DNA of 61,490 bases, taken from positions 1 through 61,490 of the forward strand of contig JAQXKS010000040.1 in NCBI GenBank assembly GCA_029010575.1, given 5' to 3'. The number at the start of each line of letters is the position of its first letter. The stretch's first letter is position 1. Shown in pieces: positions 34,595-44,667 of the stretch. The translations under genes were made by a program, and so were the position numbers. Below the pieces are notes generated by a model, which was not told the origin of the DNA, did no database searches, and saw nothing but the letters and a program-made list of their open reading frames with translations. The DNA comes from Bacteroidales bacterium (GTDB lineage Bacteria > Bacteroidota > Bacteroidia > Bacteroidales > UBA932).

Positions 34595-35722
34595 ATGAAT
34601 TTTATAGTTTCCAGTTCCGAGCTTCTGCGTGCCCTCTCATCAGGCCTAAAGGTCATTACAAAGACCACATCTCCCATCCTTGAAAACTTCCTTTTCAATC
34701 TGAAAGATAATAGACTTGAAATTACGGCTTCAGACTCTGAAACGATACTGAAGACCACCATTGATATCGAGAATGTAGGGGAAGAGGGTGCGGTAGCAGT
34801 TCCTGCCAAAATCTTGACAGACCTTCTGAAGGAGTTTCCCGATGTTCCTCTTGAATTTACTACACTTGAAGATGGTACTACCATAGAACTCAAGTGGGCA
34901 AACGGAGTGCAGAGCATCCCATTTTTTGATCCTGAGTATTACCCTGCAGATCCCAAAATGGGTCAGGAGTTTTCTACGGCTGTAATCAACTCCGAAGATC
35001 TGCTCAACGGTATAGGATATACCCTCTATGCCACTGCAGATGAGGTTCTACGTCCTGTAATGAACGGTATTCTTTTCGACCTGGCACCTGAAGGAACTTC
35101 GCTGGTGGCATCAGATTCACATAAACTGGTTTGCTATACACATTCAGGGATCAATGCAAAGGAGAAGAGTTCGTTTATTCTTCCTAAGAAACCTGCATCC
35201 ATCCTCAAGGGGCTTCTCTCCAGAAGTGATGAGCCTGTGAATATCCGCTTTGACGGAAAGAATGCCCATTTTTCATTCCAGAATATCATCCTTATAGGAA
35301 GACTCGTGGAAGGAACATATCCCGCTTACAGAAGTGTGATTCCCAAGAATAATCCTAACAAGCTGATTCTCCACAGACAGGATCTTCTCAATGCTGCAAA
35401 GCGTGTCTCCATCTGTTCAAACCCTGCCACATCCAGTCTCAAGTTCACTATCTCGTACAATGAACTCAATATCTCTGCACAGGATCTGAACTCTTCGATA
35501 TCGGCGAATGAGAATGTGCCATGTCAGTACGATGGTGATCCTTTGGAAATCGGCTTCAAGTCTCCTTTCCTTATAGATATATTGACAAACCTCCCTTACG
35601 ATGATATCTGCTTTGAACTCGCGAACAATGCGCTTGCAACTCTCATTGTCAATGCTGCTCCCTCTCCAGATGACAAGGAGGATATCTGTACGCTGTTGAT
35701 GCCTGTAAGAATTACATACTAA
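34595..35722 (+). CDS. dnaN: DNA polymerase III beta subunit (sliding clamp)
   Basis: Ring-shaped processivity clamp, 375 residues, a normal length. Three clamp domains are recognisable: the N-terminal MNFIVSSSELLRALSSGLKVI, the middle VNSEDLLNGIGYTLYATADEVLRPVMNGI-like segment, and the C-terminal domain ending DICTLLMPVRI, the usual end of the clamp. No dnaA or recF gene is adjacent, as in other Bacteroidota. It starts a run with a DEDDh exonuclease and a degenerate hydrolase-fold protein. Confidence 0.97.
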   Translation: MNFIVSSSELLRALSSGLKVITKTTSPILENFLFNLKDNRLEITASDSETILKTTIDIENVGEEGAVAVPAKILTDLLKEFPDVPLEFTTLEDGTTIELKWANGVQSIPFFDPEYYPADPKMGQEFSTAVINSEDLLNGIGYTLYATADEVLRPVMNGILFDLAPEGTSLVASDSHKLVCYTHSGINAKEKSSFILPKKPASILKGLLSRSDEPVNIRFDGKNAHFSFQNIILIGRLVEGTYPAYRSVIPKNNPNKLILHRQDLLNAAKRVSICSNPATSSLKFTISYNELNISAQDLNSSISANENVPCQYDGDPLEIGFKSPFLIDILTNLPYDDICFELANNALATLIVNAAPSPDDKEDICTLLMPVRITY

Positions 35723-35733
35723 AAGTATAGACA

Positions 35734-36498
35734 ATGGAACTGAATCTTAAGAACCCTCTGGTTTTTTTCGATATAGAAAGTACCGGACTGAATGTCGCTA
35801 CAGACAGGATAGTCGAAATTTCAATGGTCAAAGTCAATATTGACGGTTCGTGCGAAGTGAAGACTCGCCGCCTCAATCCCACGATTCCCATCAGTGAGGA
35901 GGCATACAAAGTTCACGGAATCTCTAACGAAGATGTAGCTGATGAACCTACGTTTGCTCAGATAGCCAAATCCCTGGCCAAATGGCTGGAAGGATGTGAC
36001 ATTGCAGGCTATAACTCCACGAAATTCGATATTCCGCTTCTGAGTGAAGAGTTTCTAAGGGCCGGAGTCGATTTCGACTTCAGAAAGAGAAAAACCATAG
36101 ATGTGCAGAACATTTTCCACAAGATGGAACAGCGTACACTCGTGGCAGCCTACAAGTTCTATTGCCAGAAAGATCTCAATAATGCCCACTCAGCTGAGGC
36201 TGATACCATGGCCACATACGAGGTTCTCAAGGCTCAGCTTGACAGATATCCGGAAGATCTTCAGAATGATGTCAAGTTCCTTGCAGATTTCTCAACCAGA
36301 TCCAAATTTGCTGATTATGCAGGAAGGATCGTGTATGATGACAATGGGGTGGCCATTTTCAATTTCGGAAAGCATAAGGGACTTCCTGTCACTGAGGTGC
36401 TTCGTAAAGAACCAAGTTACTATGCGTGGATGATGAACGGTGATTTCACTCTCGATACCAAGAAGGTGCTCACTGAGATTAAACTTTCGATGAGGTGA
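35734..36498 (+). CDS. DEDDh 3'-5' exonuclease (DnaQ/ExoX type)
   Basis: 254-residue 3'-5' exonuclease. ExoI carries D-x-E (FFDIESTGL, residues about 10-18), ExoII has the Asp in GYNSTKFDIPLL and ExoIII the His-Asp pair in HSAEADTMATYEVL. That completes the DEDDh set. A small C-terminal domain (about 195-254, FNFGKHKGLPVTEVLRKEP, YYAWMM) matches the ExoX-like C-terminal module. It follows dnaN by 11 bases and could act as a proofreading or repair nuclease; whether it is the epsilon subunit of Pol III is not decided by sequence alone. Confidence 0.88.
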   Translation: MELNLKNPLVFFDIESTGLNVATDRIVEISMVKVNIDGSCEVKTRRLNPTIPISEEAYKVHGISNEDVADEPTFAQIAKSLAKWLEGCDIAGYNSTKFDIPLLSEEFLRAGVDFDFRKRKTIDVQNIFHKMEQRTLVAAYKFYCQKDLNNAHSAEADTMATYEVLKAQLDRYPEDLQNDVKFLADFSTRSKFADYAGRIVYDDNGVAIFNFGKHKGLPVTEVLRKEPSYYAWMMNGDFTLDTKKVLTEIKLSMR

Positions 36499-37070
36499 AT
36501 ATAATAGTTGCGAAGAAGAGAGCCCCTCACTTTTACATGAGGGGTGATAATACCCTCATAAGAGCCCTGTCTGATTTTTATATTCCTGACTTTGTAAGTT
36601 CTGTAGAGGCAGTACCTGTGCTGTCATTCAGAGTAGACCGTCCGGGAAGAATGATATCCAAAGAATTTGCCGGGAGATATCTCGGCAAATTCGGTTTCGG
36701 GGTGTTGCTGAATTGTCGCTTTACAGATGAAATCGAGAACCGTGGTGATGCAGAATCACTTAGGAATATGCTTGATTATACATCTTTAATTCCAAATTAC
36801 CTTTATGAGAAGGAAAAATATCTGAATCTTCTCTGTTTACAACAAGACGAACTGCTTATGAGTGTGAACGGTAAAGTCGTTTTCAGCACTCGGCAGCTGC
36901 CTCCCATGGAGAGTGTGGCAACCTTGTTCTGCAATATATCCAGCTTTGCATCAGTAAGAACAGGTGATATTTTTGCCGTGGAACTTTCAGACCCCGTTAC
37001 TATAGAGAGGGAGCGCAGGCTCAAACTCTCTCAAGGTAGGCTTATACATACTGATGTGATTGTCAGATAG
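36495..37070 (+). CDS. Degenerate fumarylacetoacetate-hydrolase-fold protein
   Basis: 191-residue protein starting from a GTG that overlaps the exonuclease stop. It aligns by eye with the FAH family: FYMRGDNTLIRALSDFYIPD corresponds to the usual FLKPDTALLRNN..FYxPDF, then AGRYLGKFGFGVLLNCRFTD to AHRYYDEIGLGIDFTARDLQ, then NGKVVFSTRQLPPMESVATL to the conserved NGxxxQxG..xxMxF, and FCNISSFASVRTGDIF to IS.FxTLKxGDxIF. The metal-binding Glu-x-Glu expected after the PDF is missing (SSVEAVPVLSF), and TGTP is replaced by VELS. It is therefore probably a non-catalytic relative. The 3' end overlaps the convergent flavoprotein gene by 8 bases. Confidence 0.6.
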   Translation: MNIIVAKKRAPHFYMRGDNTLIRALSDFYIPDFVSSVEAVPVLSFRVDRPGRMISKEFAGRYLGKFGFGVLLNCRFTDEIENRGDAESLRNMLDYTSLIPNYLYEKEKYLNLLCLQQDELLMSVNGKVVFSTRQLPPMESVATLFCNISSFASVRTGDIFAVELSDPVTIERERRLKLSQGRLIHTDVIVR

Positions 37071-38322
37071 AATCCTCTTTAAGGATTGCCTCTATGGCAC
37101 TGCATATGGCTGTGTATGCTGTTGAAAATGCAATCTGAAGGTTATAACCACCGGTATCTCCGTCCAAATCCATTACTTCGCCTGCAAAGTAGAGTCCTTT
37201 GATCTTTTTTGACTCCATGCTCTTGCGTGAAATATCCTTGAGCGAGACGCCTCCGTTGGTAATCACGCATCTTTCATATCCTACATATCCGTTTATTGCG
37301 AATGTCCATTCTTTCAAGGCTTCAGGGAGGTTTTCGTAGTTTAGGCGAGGATTGCTTGCAATGAATCCGTTAATGATGTTTGACGGCATCAGTGATGAGA
37401 GGTATTTTCTGATGGGGGTATTTCCGCGTTCCCTCTCAATTCGCGCTCTGAGCTGCTGTAGTGTAACTCCTGGTTTAAGATCTATTATCAGGGCTGTTTT
37501 CTGACCGTTGTCGATTGCCTTAACAGCGCGCCTGCTAACCCTGAATCCCAATGCGCCCTCGATTCCTCCATCGGTGAATGAGAGTTCACCCTCCTCTGTT
37601 ATGACTCGGTCACCATCTACAACAAGCGTAAGGGCAACATTTTTTAAGGTGGCACCCATTAAAGATGTGTCGTAGGAGGCGGGCTTGAGAGCTGTGAGCG
37701 AAGCTCTGGTAGGAGTTATCTTGTGACCTGTATTCAAAGCAAACTTATACCCGTCACCCGTAGAGCCTGTTACGGGGTAGGAGAGACCTCCTGTCGCTAT
37801 GATTACCTTCCTTGCGTAGAGGGTCTCACCAGTTCCCTCTTGGGATTCGGTGTGGATTTCAAAATTGGAGTCGCCGGGAGCCACTTTTGTGACTCTTTTT
37901 CCTTTTATTATGTCAATGTGTCGCGATGCTGCGGCTCTTGCCTGAAGTGTATCCCTGACATCGGAACTTTTTCCACTTTCAGGAAAATATCTTTCACCGC
38001 GTTCTTTTATTGTCTTAAGTCCCTCTTGTTCAAAGAATTTGATTACAGCCATATTGTCGAATGAGAAGAATGAATTCTTCAGAAACGATGAATCTGGATG
38101 GACATGACACAGAAAGTCTTCCCATACTCTGGCGTTGGTGATGTTGCATCTTCCCTTGCCGGTGAGAAGCAGTTTCCTTCCCAAAATATTATTGCGTTCA
38201 ATCAGTGCTACGCTTGGAATGCGCTCTGAACCAGCTTTTTCCAATAATAAAGATGCCTGCGCTGCAGCCATTAGGCCAGCTGCTCCACCTCCTATTATTA
38301 CGATGTCTTTATGTGTTGTCAT
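37063..38322 (-). CDS. BaiN/HI0933-type FAD-dependent oxidoreductase
   Basis: Flavoprotein of the HI0933/BaiN family, 419 residues from the ATG at 38322. FAD-binding Rossmann motif IVIIGGGAAGLMAA at the N-terminus, followed by the family signature LLLTGKGRCNITN. Further landmarks are IIATGGLSYPVTGSTGDGY and FAGEVMDLDGDTGGYNLQIAFSTAY, the C-terminal flavin-binding motif. The family includes bile-acid reductases (BaiN) but most members have no known substrate. A longer start at 38349 would lie within the predicted -7 box. Confidence 0.9.
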   Translation of the reverse strand: MTTHKDIVIIGGGAAGLMAAAQASLLLEKAGSERIPSVALIERNNILGRKLLLTGKGRCNITNARVWEDFLCHVHPDSSFLKNSFFSFDNMAVIKFFEQEGLKTIKERGERYFPESGKSSDVRDTLQARAAASRHIDIIKGKRVTKVAPGDSNFEIHTESQEGTGETLYARKVIIATGGLSYPVTGSTGDGYKFALNTGHKITPTRASLTALKPASYDTSLMGATLKNVALTLVVDGDRVITEEGELSFTDGGIEGALGFRVSRRAVKAIDNGQKTALIIDLKPGVTLQQLRARIERERGNTPIRKYLSSLMPSNIINGFIASNPRLNYENLPEALKEWTFAINGYVGYERCVITNGGVSLKDISRKSMESKKIKGLYFAGEVMDLDGDTGGYNLQIAFSTAYTAICSAIEAILKEDSI

Positions 38323-38346
38323 TATCTGTTGAGGTTGTTGGTGTTG

Positions 38347-38354
38347 CAAATATA
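38347..38354 (-). promoter_or_regulatory. -7 box of the flavoprotein gene
   Basis: Reads TATATTTG on the minus strand, 25 bases before the ATG at 38322. Confidence 0.45.
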
Positions 38355-38428
38355 GTCAAAAGCTTACAGAGTGGTATATGGCATATATTTTGAGTCAAGG
38401 GGTAAACAAACAGAAAATAATTAAAGAT

Positions 38429-39877
38429 ATGAAAAGGAATATATTATTGATTGTACTGACTGTTTTAATCAACAGTGTAGTCGTGCTTGGCATTGTAAAA
38501 CTGAGTTCTGGCTCGAAGGACCGTGAGTCCGATACTTATGTCTATTCTGATGAATCAGGGACTGTTCGTCCAGTTGTGCAGAATGTTACCATTTCTGGTG
38601 ACAATCCTGATTTTGTATATGCTGCAGAAAATTCTGTAAACGCAGTTGTCTATGTAAAAGTGGTCAAGAGGGCTGAAAAACCACAGACTCCTCCCTCCAT
38701 TTTTGACTATTTCTTCGGTTACGGGGATGGCGTTCCACGCGAGATGATTGGTACCGGTTCTGGTGTCATTATTACTGAAGATGGCTATGTGGTTACAAAT
38801 AATCATGTCATAAGCGGAGCTACAGAGATTGATGTTACTGTAGCCGATCAGAAGACTTTTAGGGCGGAGCTGGTAGGAACTGACCCTGCAACCGATATTG
38901 CACTTCTGAAAATTGATGCCAAGGGGCTGCCAACAATCCCTATGGGTAACTCTGACAATCTTCGCCTGGGCGAGTGGGTGCTTGCTATCGGAAGTCCTTA
39001 CGGTCTTACATCCACCATTACTGCGGGTATCGTCAGTGCAAAGGGGCGTACGATGCAGAACAATCAGAGGGAATTCAAAATTGAATCTTTCATACAGACA
39101 GATGCAGCCGTCAATCCTGGAAACAGTGGAGGAGCTTTGGTCAACGTTAAGGGAGAACTGGTAGGAATCAATACTGCAATTATTTCTCAGACAGGGGCAT
39201 ACTCCGGTTATTCATTTGCAGTGCCTGTTAATATCGTCTCAAGGGTAGTTGAGGACCTCAAGTCTTTTGGAAGTGTTAAGAGGGCAGTTCTGGGAATTAC
39301 CATGACGAATAATTCTGAAGATTTAAAAGAACAAATGAAACTTTCTTCCTCCAAGGGCGTATATATTACCGAGGTTGCCAAGGGCGGTGCTGCATCTGCT
39401 GCCGGAGTCAAGGAAGGAGACATATTGGAATCAATTAATTCTGAGAAGGTTAAAAACTCTGCTTCGGTTCAGGAAATGGTTAACAGATACCGTCCCGGTG
39501 ATGTTATTGAGTTGGGTATAATAAGGAAAGACAAGAGTTTGAAACTCAAAGCGACCCTTATAGCCAAAGAGACCCAGGAGATGAATGCCTATAATATTAA
39601 CGGAACCGTTAATCTGTTAGGTGCTACGCTGGCTACAGCCCCTAAGGAGGAACTTAATAATCTCGATCTGAAGTATGGTGTAAAGATCATCAAACTCGAG
39701 AGAGGCAAGGTCAGAGATGCTGGCATCAAGGAGGGTTTCATCATTACCTATGTAAACAATAATCCTGTCACCTCACCTCAGGACGTAGCTGCCCAGGTTA
39801 AGAAGTCTCGCAGATCAATTCTGATTGAGGGTTTTTATCCTGACGGTCGTCTTTACTATTATGCTGTAGGATTATAA
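38429..39877 (+). CDS. HtrA/DegP-family serine protease with two PDZ domains
   Basis: Envelope quality-control protease, 482 residues. One N-terminal membrane or signal helix (MKRNILLIVLTVLINSVVVL) precedes the trypsin-like domain with catalytic His126 (TNNHVISG), Asp156 (DPATDIALL) and Ser233 (NPGNSGGAL). Two PDZ domains follow (about 270-360 and 395-480). The start is the ATG at 38429; the upstream frame adds only 17 codons of unlikely sequence. It ends 18 bases before rpoD, so protease and sigma factor could share a message. A regulatory link between them is not shown. Confidence 0.95.
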   Translation: MKRNILLIVLTVLINSVVVLGIVKLSSGSKDRESDTYVYSDESGTVRPVVQNVTISGDNPDFVYAAENSVNAVVYVKVVKRAEKPQTPPSIFDYFFGYGDGVPREMIGTGSGVIITEDGYVVTNNHVISGATEIDVTVADQKTFRAELVGTDPATDIALLKIDAKGLPTIPMGNSDNLRLGEWVLAIGSPYGLTSTITAGIVSAKGRTMQNNQREFKIESFIQTDAAVNPGNSGGALVNVKGELVGINTAIISQTGAYSGYSFAVPVNIVSRVVEDLKSFGSVKRAVLGITMTNNSEDLKEQMKLSSSKGVYITEVAKGGAASAAGVKEGDILESINSEKVKNSASVQEMVNRYRPGDVIELGIIRKDKSLKLKATLIAKETQEMNAYNINGTVNLLGATLATAPKEELNNLDLKYGVKIIKLERGKVRDAGIKEGFIITYVNNNPVTSPQDVAAQVKKSRRSILIEGFYPDGRLYYYAVGL

Positions 39878-39895
39878 TAACCAAAATTATTTTTG

Positions 39896-40756
39896 ATGAG
39901 ACAACTTAAAATTACAAAATCCATTACGAATCGTGAGAGTGCCTCGCTTGACAAGTATCTTCAGGAAATAGGCCGAGAGGAGCTTATCAGTGTAGAAGAA
40001 GAGGTGGAACTGGCTCAAAGGATACGTAAAGGTGATCAGGAGGCTCTGGAAAAATTGACAAAAGCTAACTTGAGGTTCGTGGTATCAGTTGCAAAACAGT
40101 ACCAGAATCAAGGCCTCAGCCTTCCTGACCTTATCAATGAAGGAAACCTCGGTTTGATCAAGGCGGCTGAGAAGTTCGACGAGACCCGAGGCTTCAAGTT
40201 CATCAGTTATGCCGTGTGGTGGATTAGACAGTCAATTCTTCAGGCATTGGCAGAGCAGTCCAGAATAGTGCGTCTTCCCCTTAACCAGGTGGGATCTCTC
40301 AACAAGATTAACAAGGCGCTTGCCAAATTCGAACAGGATTTCGAAAGGCTTCCTTCGCCCGATGAACTCTCTGATATGCTTGACATTCCACGTGACAAGA
40401 TTTCAGATACCCTCAGAGTATCCGGAAGACACGTCTCAGTAGATGCGCCTTTCGTGGAGGGTGAGGACAATAGCCTGCTGGATGTGCTGGTGAACAGTGA
40501 CTCCCCTAATGCTGACAGGGGTCTGGTGAACGAATCCCTTAATAAGGAGATTGAAAGGGCGCTCTCTACACTTACAGAGAGGGAGAGGGATATTGTGAAG
40601 GATTTCTTTGGCATTGGAACACCGGAGATGACGCTTGAGGAGATCGGAGAAAAATTCGGTCTTACACGTGAGCGCGTCAGACAGATTAAGGAAAAGGCGA
40701 TTCGACGTCTCAGACACAGCAACAGAAGTAAACTTCTCAAGAGTTATTTAGGATAA
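39896..40756 (+). CDS. rpoD: Primary sigma factor (RpoD/SigA, Bacteroidota type)
   Basis: Housekeeping sigma factor, 286 residues, with the short Bacteroidota form that lacks a long N-terminal region 1.1. Region 1.2 [18 protein letters not shown], region 2 ([46 protein letters not shown]), region 3 and region 4 ([20 protein letters not shown] without its first residue) are all present. This factor reads the TAnnTTTG promoters found throughout the window. The ATG at 39896 is used; a TTG one codon earlier is unlikely. It is followed after 3 bases by the M3 peptidase gene, probably in the same transcript. Confidence 0.98.
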   Translation: MRQLKITKSITNRESASLDKYLQEIGREELISVEEEVELAQRIRKGDQEALEKLTKANLRFVVSVAKQYQNQGLSLPDLINEGNLGLIKAAEKFDETRGFKFISYAVWWIRQSILQALAEQSRIVRLPLNQVGSLNKINKALAKFEQDFERLPSPDELSDMLDIPRDKISDTLRVSGRHVSVDAPFVEGEDNSLLDVLVNSDSPNADRGLVNESLNKEIERALSTLTERERDIVKDFFGIGTPEMTLEEIGEKFGLTRERVRQIKEKAIRRLRHSNRSKLLKSYLG

Positions 40757-40759
40757 GTA

Positions 40760-42862
40760 ATGAAAACAAAAAACATAATTGCCGCTTTGGCTTTCAGTGC
40801 AGCCATGCTGACATCTTGTAATTCAAACAACAGTAATCCACTTCTGGAAGAGTGGAATACTCCGTTCGGAGTAGCTCCTTTCCAAGAGATAAAGGTGGAA
40901 CATTATAAACCTGCCATCATCGAAGCGCTAAAACAGCATTCAGCGCAGATTGATGCCATTATCAATAACCCTGCAGAGCCCGATTTTAGCAATACTATCG
41001 ATGCTCTGGATGCCTCAGGAGATCTTTTCAACAGAATCTACGCAGTATTCGAGAGCGAATCATCCATCAATGCAACACCTCAGGTGATGCAGGTCGAGAT
41101 GGAAATAGTTCCTCTGGTTAGTAAACATTTCAATGAAATATCCATGAACGAAAGACTCTTCGAAAGAGTCAAGTATGTTTATGAGAATAGAGAATCAATG
41201 AATCTTGACCCTGCTCAGATGAAGCTTCTTACAGATACTTACAAGAGTTATGAAAGATCAGGTGCGACACTTCCACAGCAGAGCAAAGATGAGCTCAAGG
41301 AGATCAATTCGAGGATCAGCGAACTTGAAATGCTCTTCGAACAGCACCTTCTCAAGGAGACAGGAGAGTATGCCCTCGTAATAGATGACCAGAAGAATCT
41401 GGCAGGATTAAGTCAGGCTCAGATAGCCGCTGCTGCAAAGCGCGCTGAAGGAATGGGACTCGAAAACAGATGGGCTTTCGGTCTTGACAACCCTTCAGTG
41501 ATGCCTTTCCTTCAGTATGCCGACAACGCAGCACTCAGAAAAGAAATCGCTGATGCATACTTGAACAGAGGGAACAACAACAACGAATACGATAACAAAG
41601 CTATAGTAATCGAGCTCGTGAAACTGAGAGACCGCAAGGCTGAAATTCTCGGTTACAAGACCTACGCTGATTATGTTCTCGAGGATAGGATGGCAAAGAC
41701 ATCTGATGCTGTCTACGCACTTCTCGACCAGCTTTGGAAACCCGCTCTTAAGTCTGCTTACGCTGAACTTGCTGATATGAAGCCATTAGCATCAAAGGAC
41801 GGAATTATAGATTTCAGATATTCTGACTGGAGATACTATTTCGAAAAGGCGAAAGCGGCAAAGTTCGACTACTCTGAAGAGGAACTCAGACCTTACCTGA
41901 GCTTCGAAAATGTGCGCAAAGGAATCTTCTATGTCGCCAACAGTCTTTATGGAATTACCTTTACACCTATTGACAATATTCCTGTGCCTAATCCCGAAGC
42001 CCAGGCATTCGAATGTCGTGATGTGGACGGAAGCCATCTTGGGGTAATCTACATGGATATGTTCGCACGCCCCGGTCTCAAGAGAGGAGGCGCATGGTGT
42101 ACAGGTTACCGTGAACAGCATTATGCAAATGGTGAAAGGGTTGCTCCTGTGGTTACCATCGTTGGTAACTTTACCCGCGGAACCGGTGACGAACCCGCCT
42201 TGCTTACTCCTGATGAGGCTTCTACCTTCTTCCATGAATTTGGCCATGCACTTCAGGGTCTTCTACAGGATGTGAAATACATCGGAAATGCATCGATAAC
42301 ACGAGATTTCGTTGAACTTCCTTCACAGATTATGGAACATTGGGCATTTGAACCACAGGTACTCAAAGAATACGCTACACATTGGCGTACCGGTGAGGTT
42401 ATTCCTGCCAATCTTATTGAAAAACTCGATCGTGTGGGTAAATACGGACAGGGATTCGCGACTGTCGAATATCTGGCAGCATCCCTTCTCGATATGGATT
42501 ACCATACAATGGATAAGATACCCGAAGATCTGGATGTGGAAAAATTTGAATCTAAGGTCCTTTCGGATAGGAATATACTTTCACAGATTCCTCCCAGGTA
42601 CAGAAGCACATACTTCCGTCATGTCTTTGCCGGTGGCTACACAGTAGGATATTATAGCTATATCTGGGCAGAAGTGCTCGATGCAGATGCATACGAGGCA
42701 TTCAAGGAGACAGGTGATATCTTTAATCAGGATGTTGCAAGAAGATTCAGAAAGAATGTCCTTGAAAGAGGCGGTGAAGATGATGCAATGACACTGTATG
42801 TAAACTTCAGGGGCAAAAAGCCCGGAATCGAACCTCTTCTTAAGAATAGAGGATTGAAATAA
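40760..42862 (+). CDS. dcp: M3-family zinc metallopeptidase (Dcp-like) lipoprotein
   Basis: Peptidyl-dipeptidase/oligopeptidase of the M3 family, 700 residues. It starts with a lipoprotein signal (ALAFSAAMLTSC). Zinc motif HEFGH at residues 492-496 (FFHEFGHALQGL), with the third ligand Glu in the usual RDFVELPSQIMEHW region (near 520). The flanking sequence GAWCTGYREQ and the C-terminal GYTVGYYSYIWAEVLDADAY are typical of Dcp. It probably trims peptides in the periplasm or at the outer membrane. It starts 3 bases after rpoD; argS follows 22 bases later. Confidence 0.92.
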   Translation: MKTKNIIAALAFSAAMLTSCNSNNSNPLLEEWNTPFGVAPFQEIKVEHYKPAIIEALKQHSAQIDAIINNPAEPDFSNTIDALDASGDLFNRIYAVFESESSINATPQVMQVEMEIVPLVSKHFNEISMNERLFERVKYVYENRESMNLDPAQMKLLTDTYKSYERSGATLPQQSKDELKEINSRISELEMLFEQHLLKETGEYALVIDDQKNLAGLSQAQIAAAAKRAEGMGLENRWAFGLDNPSVMPFLQYADNAALRKEIADAYLNRGNNNNEYDNKAIVIELVKLRDRKAEILGYKTYADYVLEDRMAKTSDAVYALLDQLWKPALKSAYAELADMKPLASKDGIIDFRYSDWRYYFEKAKAAKFDYSEEELRPYLSFENVRKGIFYVANSLYGITFTPIDNIPVPNPEAQAFECRDVDGSHLGVIYMDMFARPGLKRGGAWCTGYREQHYANGERVAPVVTIVGNFTRGTGDEPALLTPDEASTFFHEFGHALQGLLQDVKYIGNASITRDFVELPSQIMEHWAFEPQVLKEYATHWRTGEVIPANLIEKLDRVGKYGQGFATVEYLAASLLDMDYHTMDKIPEDLDVEKFESKVLSDRNILSQIPPRYRSTYFRHVFAGGYTVGYYSYIWAEVLDADAYEAFKETGDIFNQDVARRFRKNVLERGGEDDAMTLYVNFRGKKPGIEPLLKNRGLK

Positions 42863-42884
42863 CAATTAACCAACCAAACCGATA

Positions 42885-44666
42885 ATGAATCAGGATATAT
42901 TTATTGCGGCAAAGGTAAAAAGCGCGATGGAAGCCCTTTTCGGGGCTTCTGCCGCTAATTTGCCTATTCAGATACAGGCTACACGTAAAGAGTTTACAGG
43001 AGATGTGACTGCGGTCCTCTTTCCGGTGCTGAAAGTTTCCAAACTCTCTCCGGAGGAGACAGGAAAAAAGATAGGGGAGTATCTCCTTCAGACAACACCG
43101 GAGATAGAATCTTATAATGTTGTAAAGGGATTTCTCAATATCAAGTTCTCAGAAGATTTCTGGAGAACCATATTCAAGGAGATATGTGCTGACGAGCGCT
43201 TCGGATTTCTCCCTTCTACAGGAAGGAACATAATGGTAGAGTTCTCCTCACCCAATACCAACAAGCCACTCCATCTGGGGCATATCAGAAACATTCTTCT
43301 GGGATGGTCTGTTTCCAAACTGCTCGAGGCCAATGGACATAATGTCATGAAAGTAAATCTAGTCAACGACAGGGGCATCCATATCTGCAAATCCATGATG
43401 GCATGGAAGATAGAGGGAAACGGAATCACCCCTGAGTCGGCAGGAAAGAAGGGAGATCATCTGGTAGGAGATTTCTATGTGAAATTCAATGATCTATACA
43501 CCGAACAGGTGAAGGAGATGATTGACAATGGACTCCTTGAAGAAGAGGCAAAGAGGGAGGCGCCTATCATGAAGCAGACACAGCAGATGCTTGTGGACTG
43601 GGAAAAAGGTGATGAAGAGACAGTGGCTCTGTGGAAAAAGATGAACAGCTGGGTCTATGATGGATTCGACAAGACCTACGATGCTCTCGGAGTCTCTTTT
43701 GACAGGATCTATTATGAATCACAGACCTATCTCTTCGGTAAATCCCTTGTTGAAAAGGGACTTCAAATGGGTGTATTCGAACGCAGGGAGGACGGCTCTG
43801 TGTGGTGCGACCTGACAGCAGATGGCCTTGACAGCAAACTTCTATTGCGTGGCGACGGTACATCTGTCTATATGACTCAAGACCTGGGAACTGCCCAGCA
43901 GCGTTTCTCTGAATACAATCTGGATGAGCATGTCTATGTCGTGGGAAATGAACAGAACTATCATTTTCAGGTTCTCAAACTTATCCTTAAGAAGCTAGGG
44001 TTCAGCTGGGCAGATAATATCTACCACCTCTCTTACGGTATGGTCGAGCTTCCTGAAGGCAAGATGAAGTCGAGAGAGGGAACAGTGGTGGATGCAGATG
44101 ATTTGCTCGAGAAGATGTACAATACGGCCAAGGAGACATCCATGGAACTGGGCAAGATCGAGGGCATGTCTGAACAAGAGCAGGATTCGCTCTTCAAGAT
44201 GATCAGCCTGGGTGCACTCAAATACTTTATTATCAAGGTTGACCCCAAGAAGGGAATGCTCTTCAATCCGAAGGAATCTATAGATTTCAACGGAAATACC
44301 GGTCCCTTCATACAATACACCCATGCCCGTATCAAGTCTATTCTGAGAAAGGCTGCTCAGGCGGGATGTACTGCACGCATCGACGATTCGGCTCCTCTGA
44401 ACGATAGAGAGATTTCTATAATCAAGGCAGTCAACCTCTATCCTGTGAAGGTGGCTGAAGCCGGAAAGGCATATTCACCTGCCCTGATTGCCAATTATGC
44501 ATACGATCTGGCAAAAGAGTTCAATCAGTACTATCATGATGTAACCATCCTCAAGGAGGAGAACAATGCGGTACGCCAGACACGTCTTGCCATTGCCTCT
44601 ATGGTAGCTGATACACTCTCAAAGGCAATGGATATCCTCGGAATACGTCTACCCGAAAAGATGTAA
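42885..44666 (+). CDS. argS: Arginyl-tRNA synthetase
   Basis: Class I aminoacyl-tRNA synthetase charging tRNA-Arg, 593 residues. HIGH-like motif HLGHIRNI preceded by FSSPNTNKPL; KMSKS-like motif KMKSREGT, a common variant for ArgS. N-terminal Add-1 domain (about 1-110) and C-terminal anticodon-binding helical domain (about 460-593, ending DILGIRLPEKM) are present. It ends 1 base before the YgiQ-type gene and is likely part of the long plus-strand run from 38429. Confidence 0.97.
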   Translation: MNQDIFIAAKVKSAMEALFGASAANLPIQIQATRKEFTGDVTAVLFPVLKVSKLSPEETGKKIGEYLLQTTPEIESYNVVKGFLNIKFSEDFWRTIFKEICADERFGFLPSTGRNIMVEFSSPNTNKPLHLGHIRNILLGWSVSKLLEANGHNVMKVNLVNDRGIHICKSMMAWKIEGNGITPESAGKKGDHLVGDFYVKFNDLYTEQVKEMIDNGLLEEEAKREAPIMKQTQQMLVDWEKGDEETVALWKKMNSWVYDGFDKTYDALGVSFDRIYYESQTYLFGKSLVEKGLQMGVFERREDGSVWCDLTADGLDSKLLLRGDGTSVYMTQDLGTAQQRFSEYNLDEHVYVVGNEQNYHFQVLKLILKKLGFSWADNIYHLSYGMVELPEGKMKSREGTVVDADDLLEKMYNTAKETSMELGKIEGMSEQEQDSLFKMISLGALKYFIIKVDPKKGMLFNPKESIDFNGNTGPFIQYTHARIKSILRKAAQAGCTARIDDSAPLNDREISIIKAVNLYPVKVAEAGKAYSPALIANYAYDLAKEFNQYYHDVTILKEENNAVRQTRLAIASMVADTLSKAMDILGIRLPEKM

Positions 44667-44667
44667 T

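Noticed and set aside
39888-39895. TATTTTTG directly before the rpoD ATG as a promoter
   Set aside because: Transcription would begin inside the coding region, after the ATG; rpoD is more likely read from upstream with htrA.
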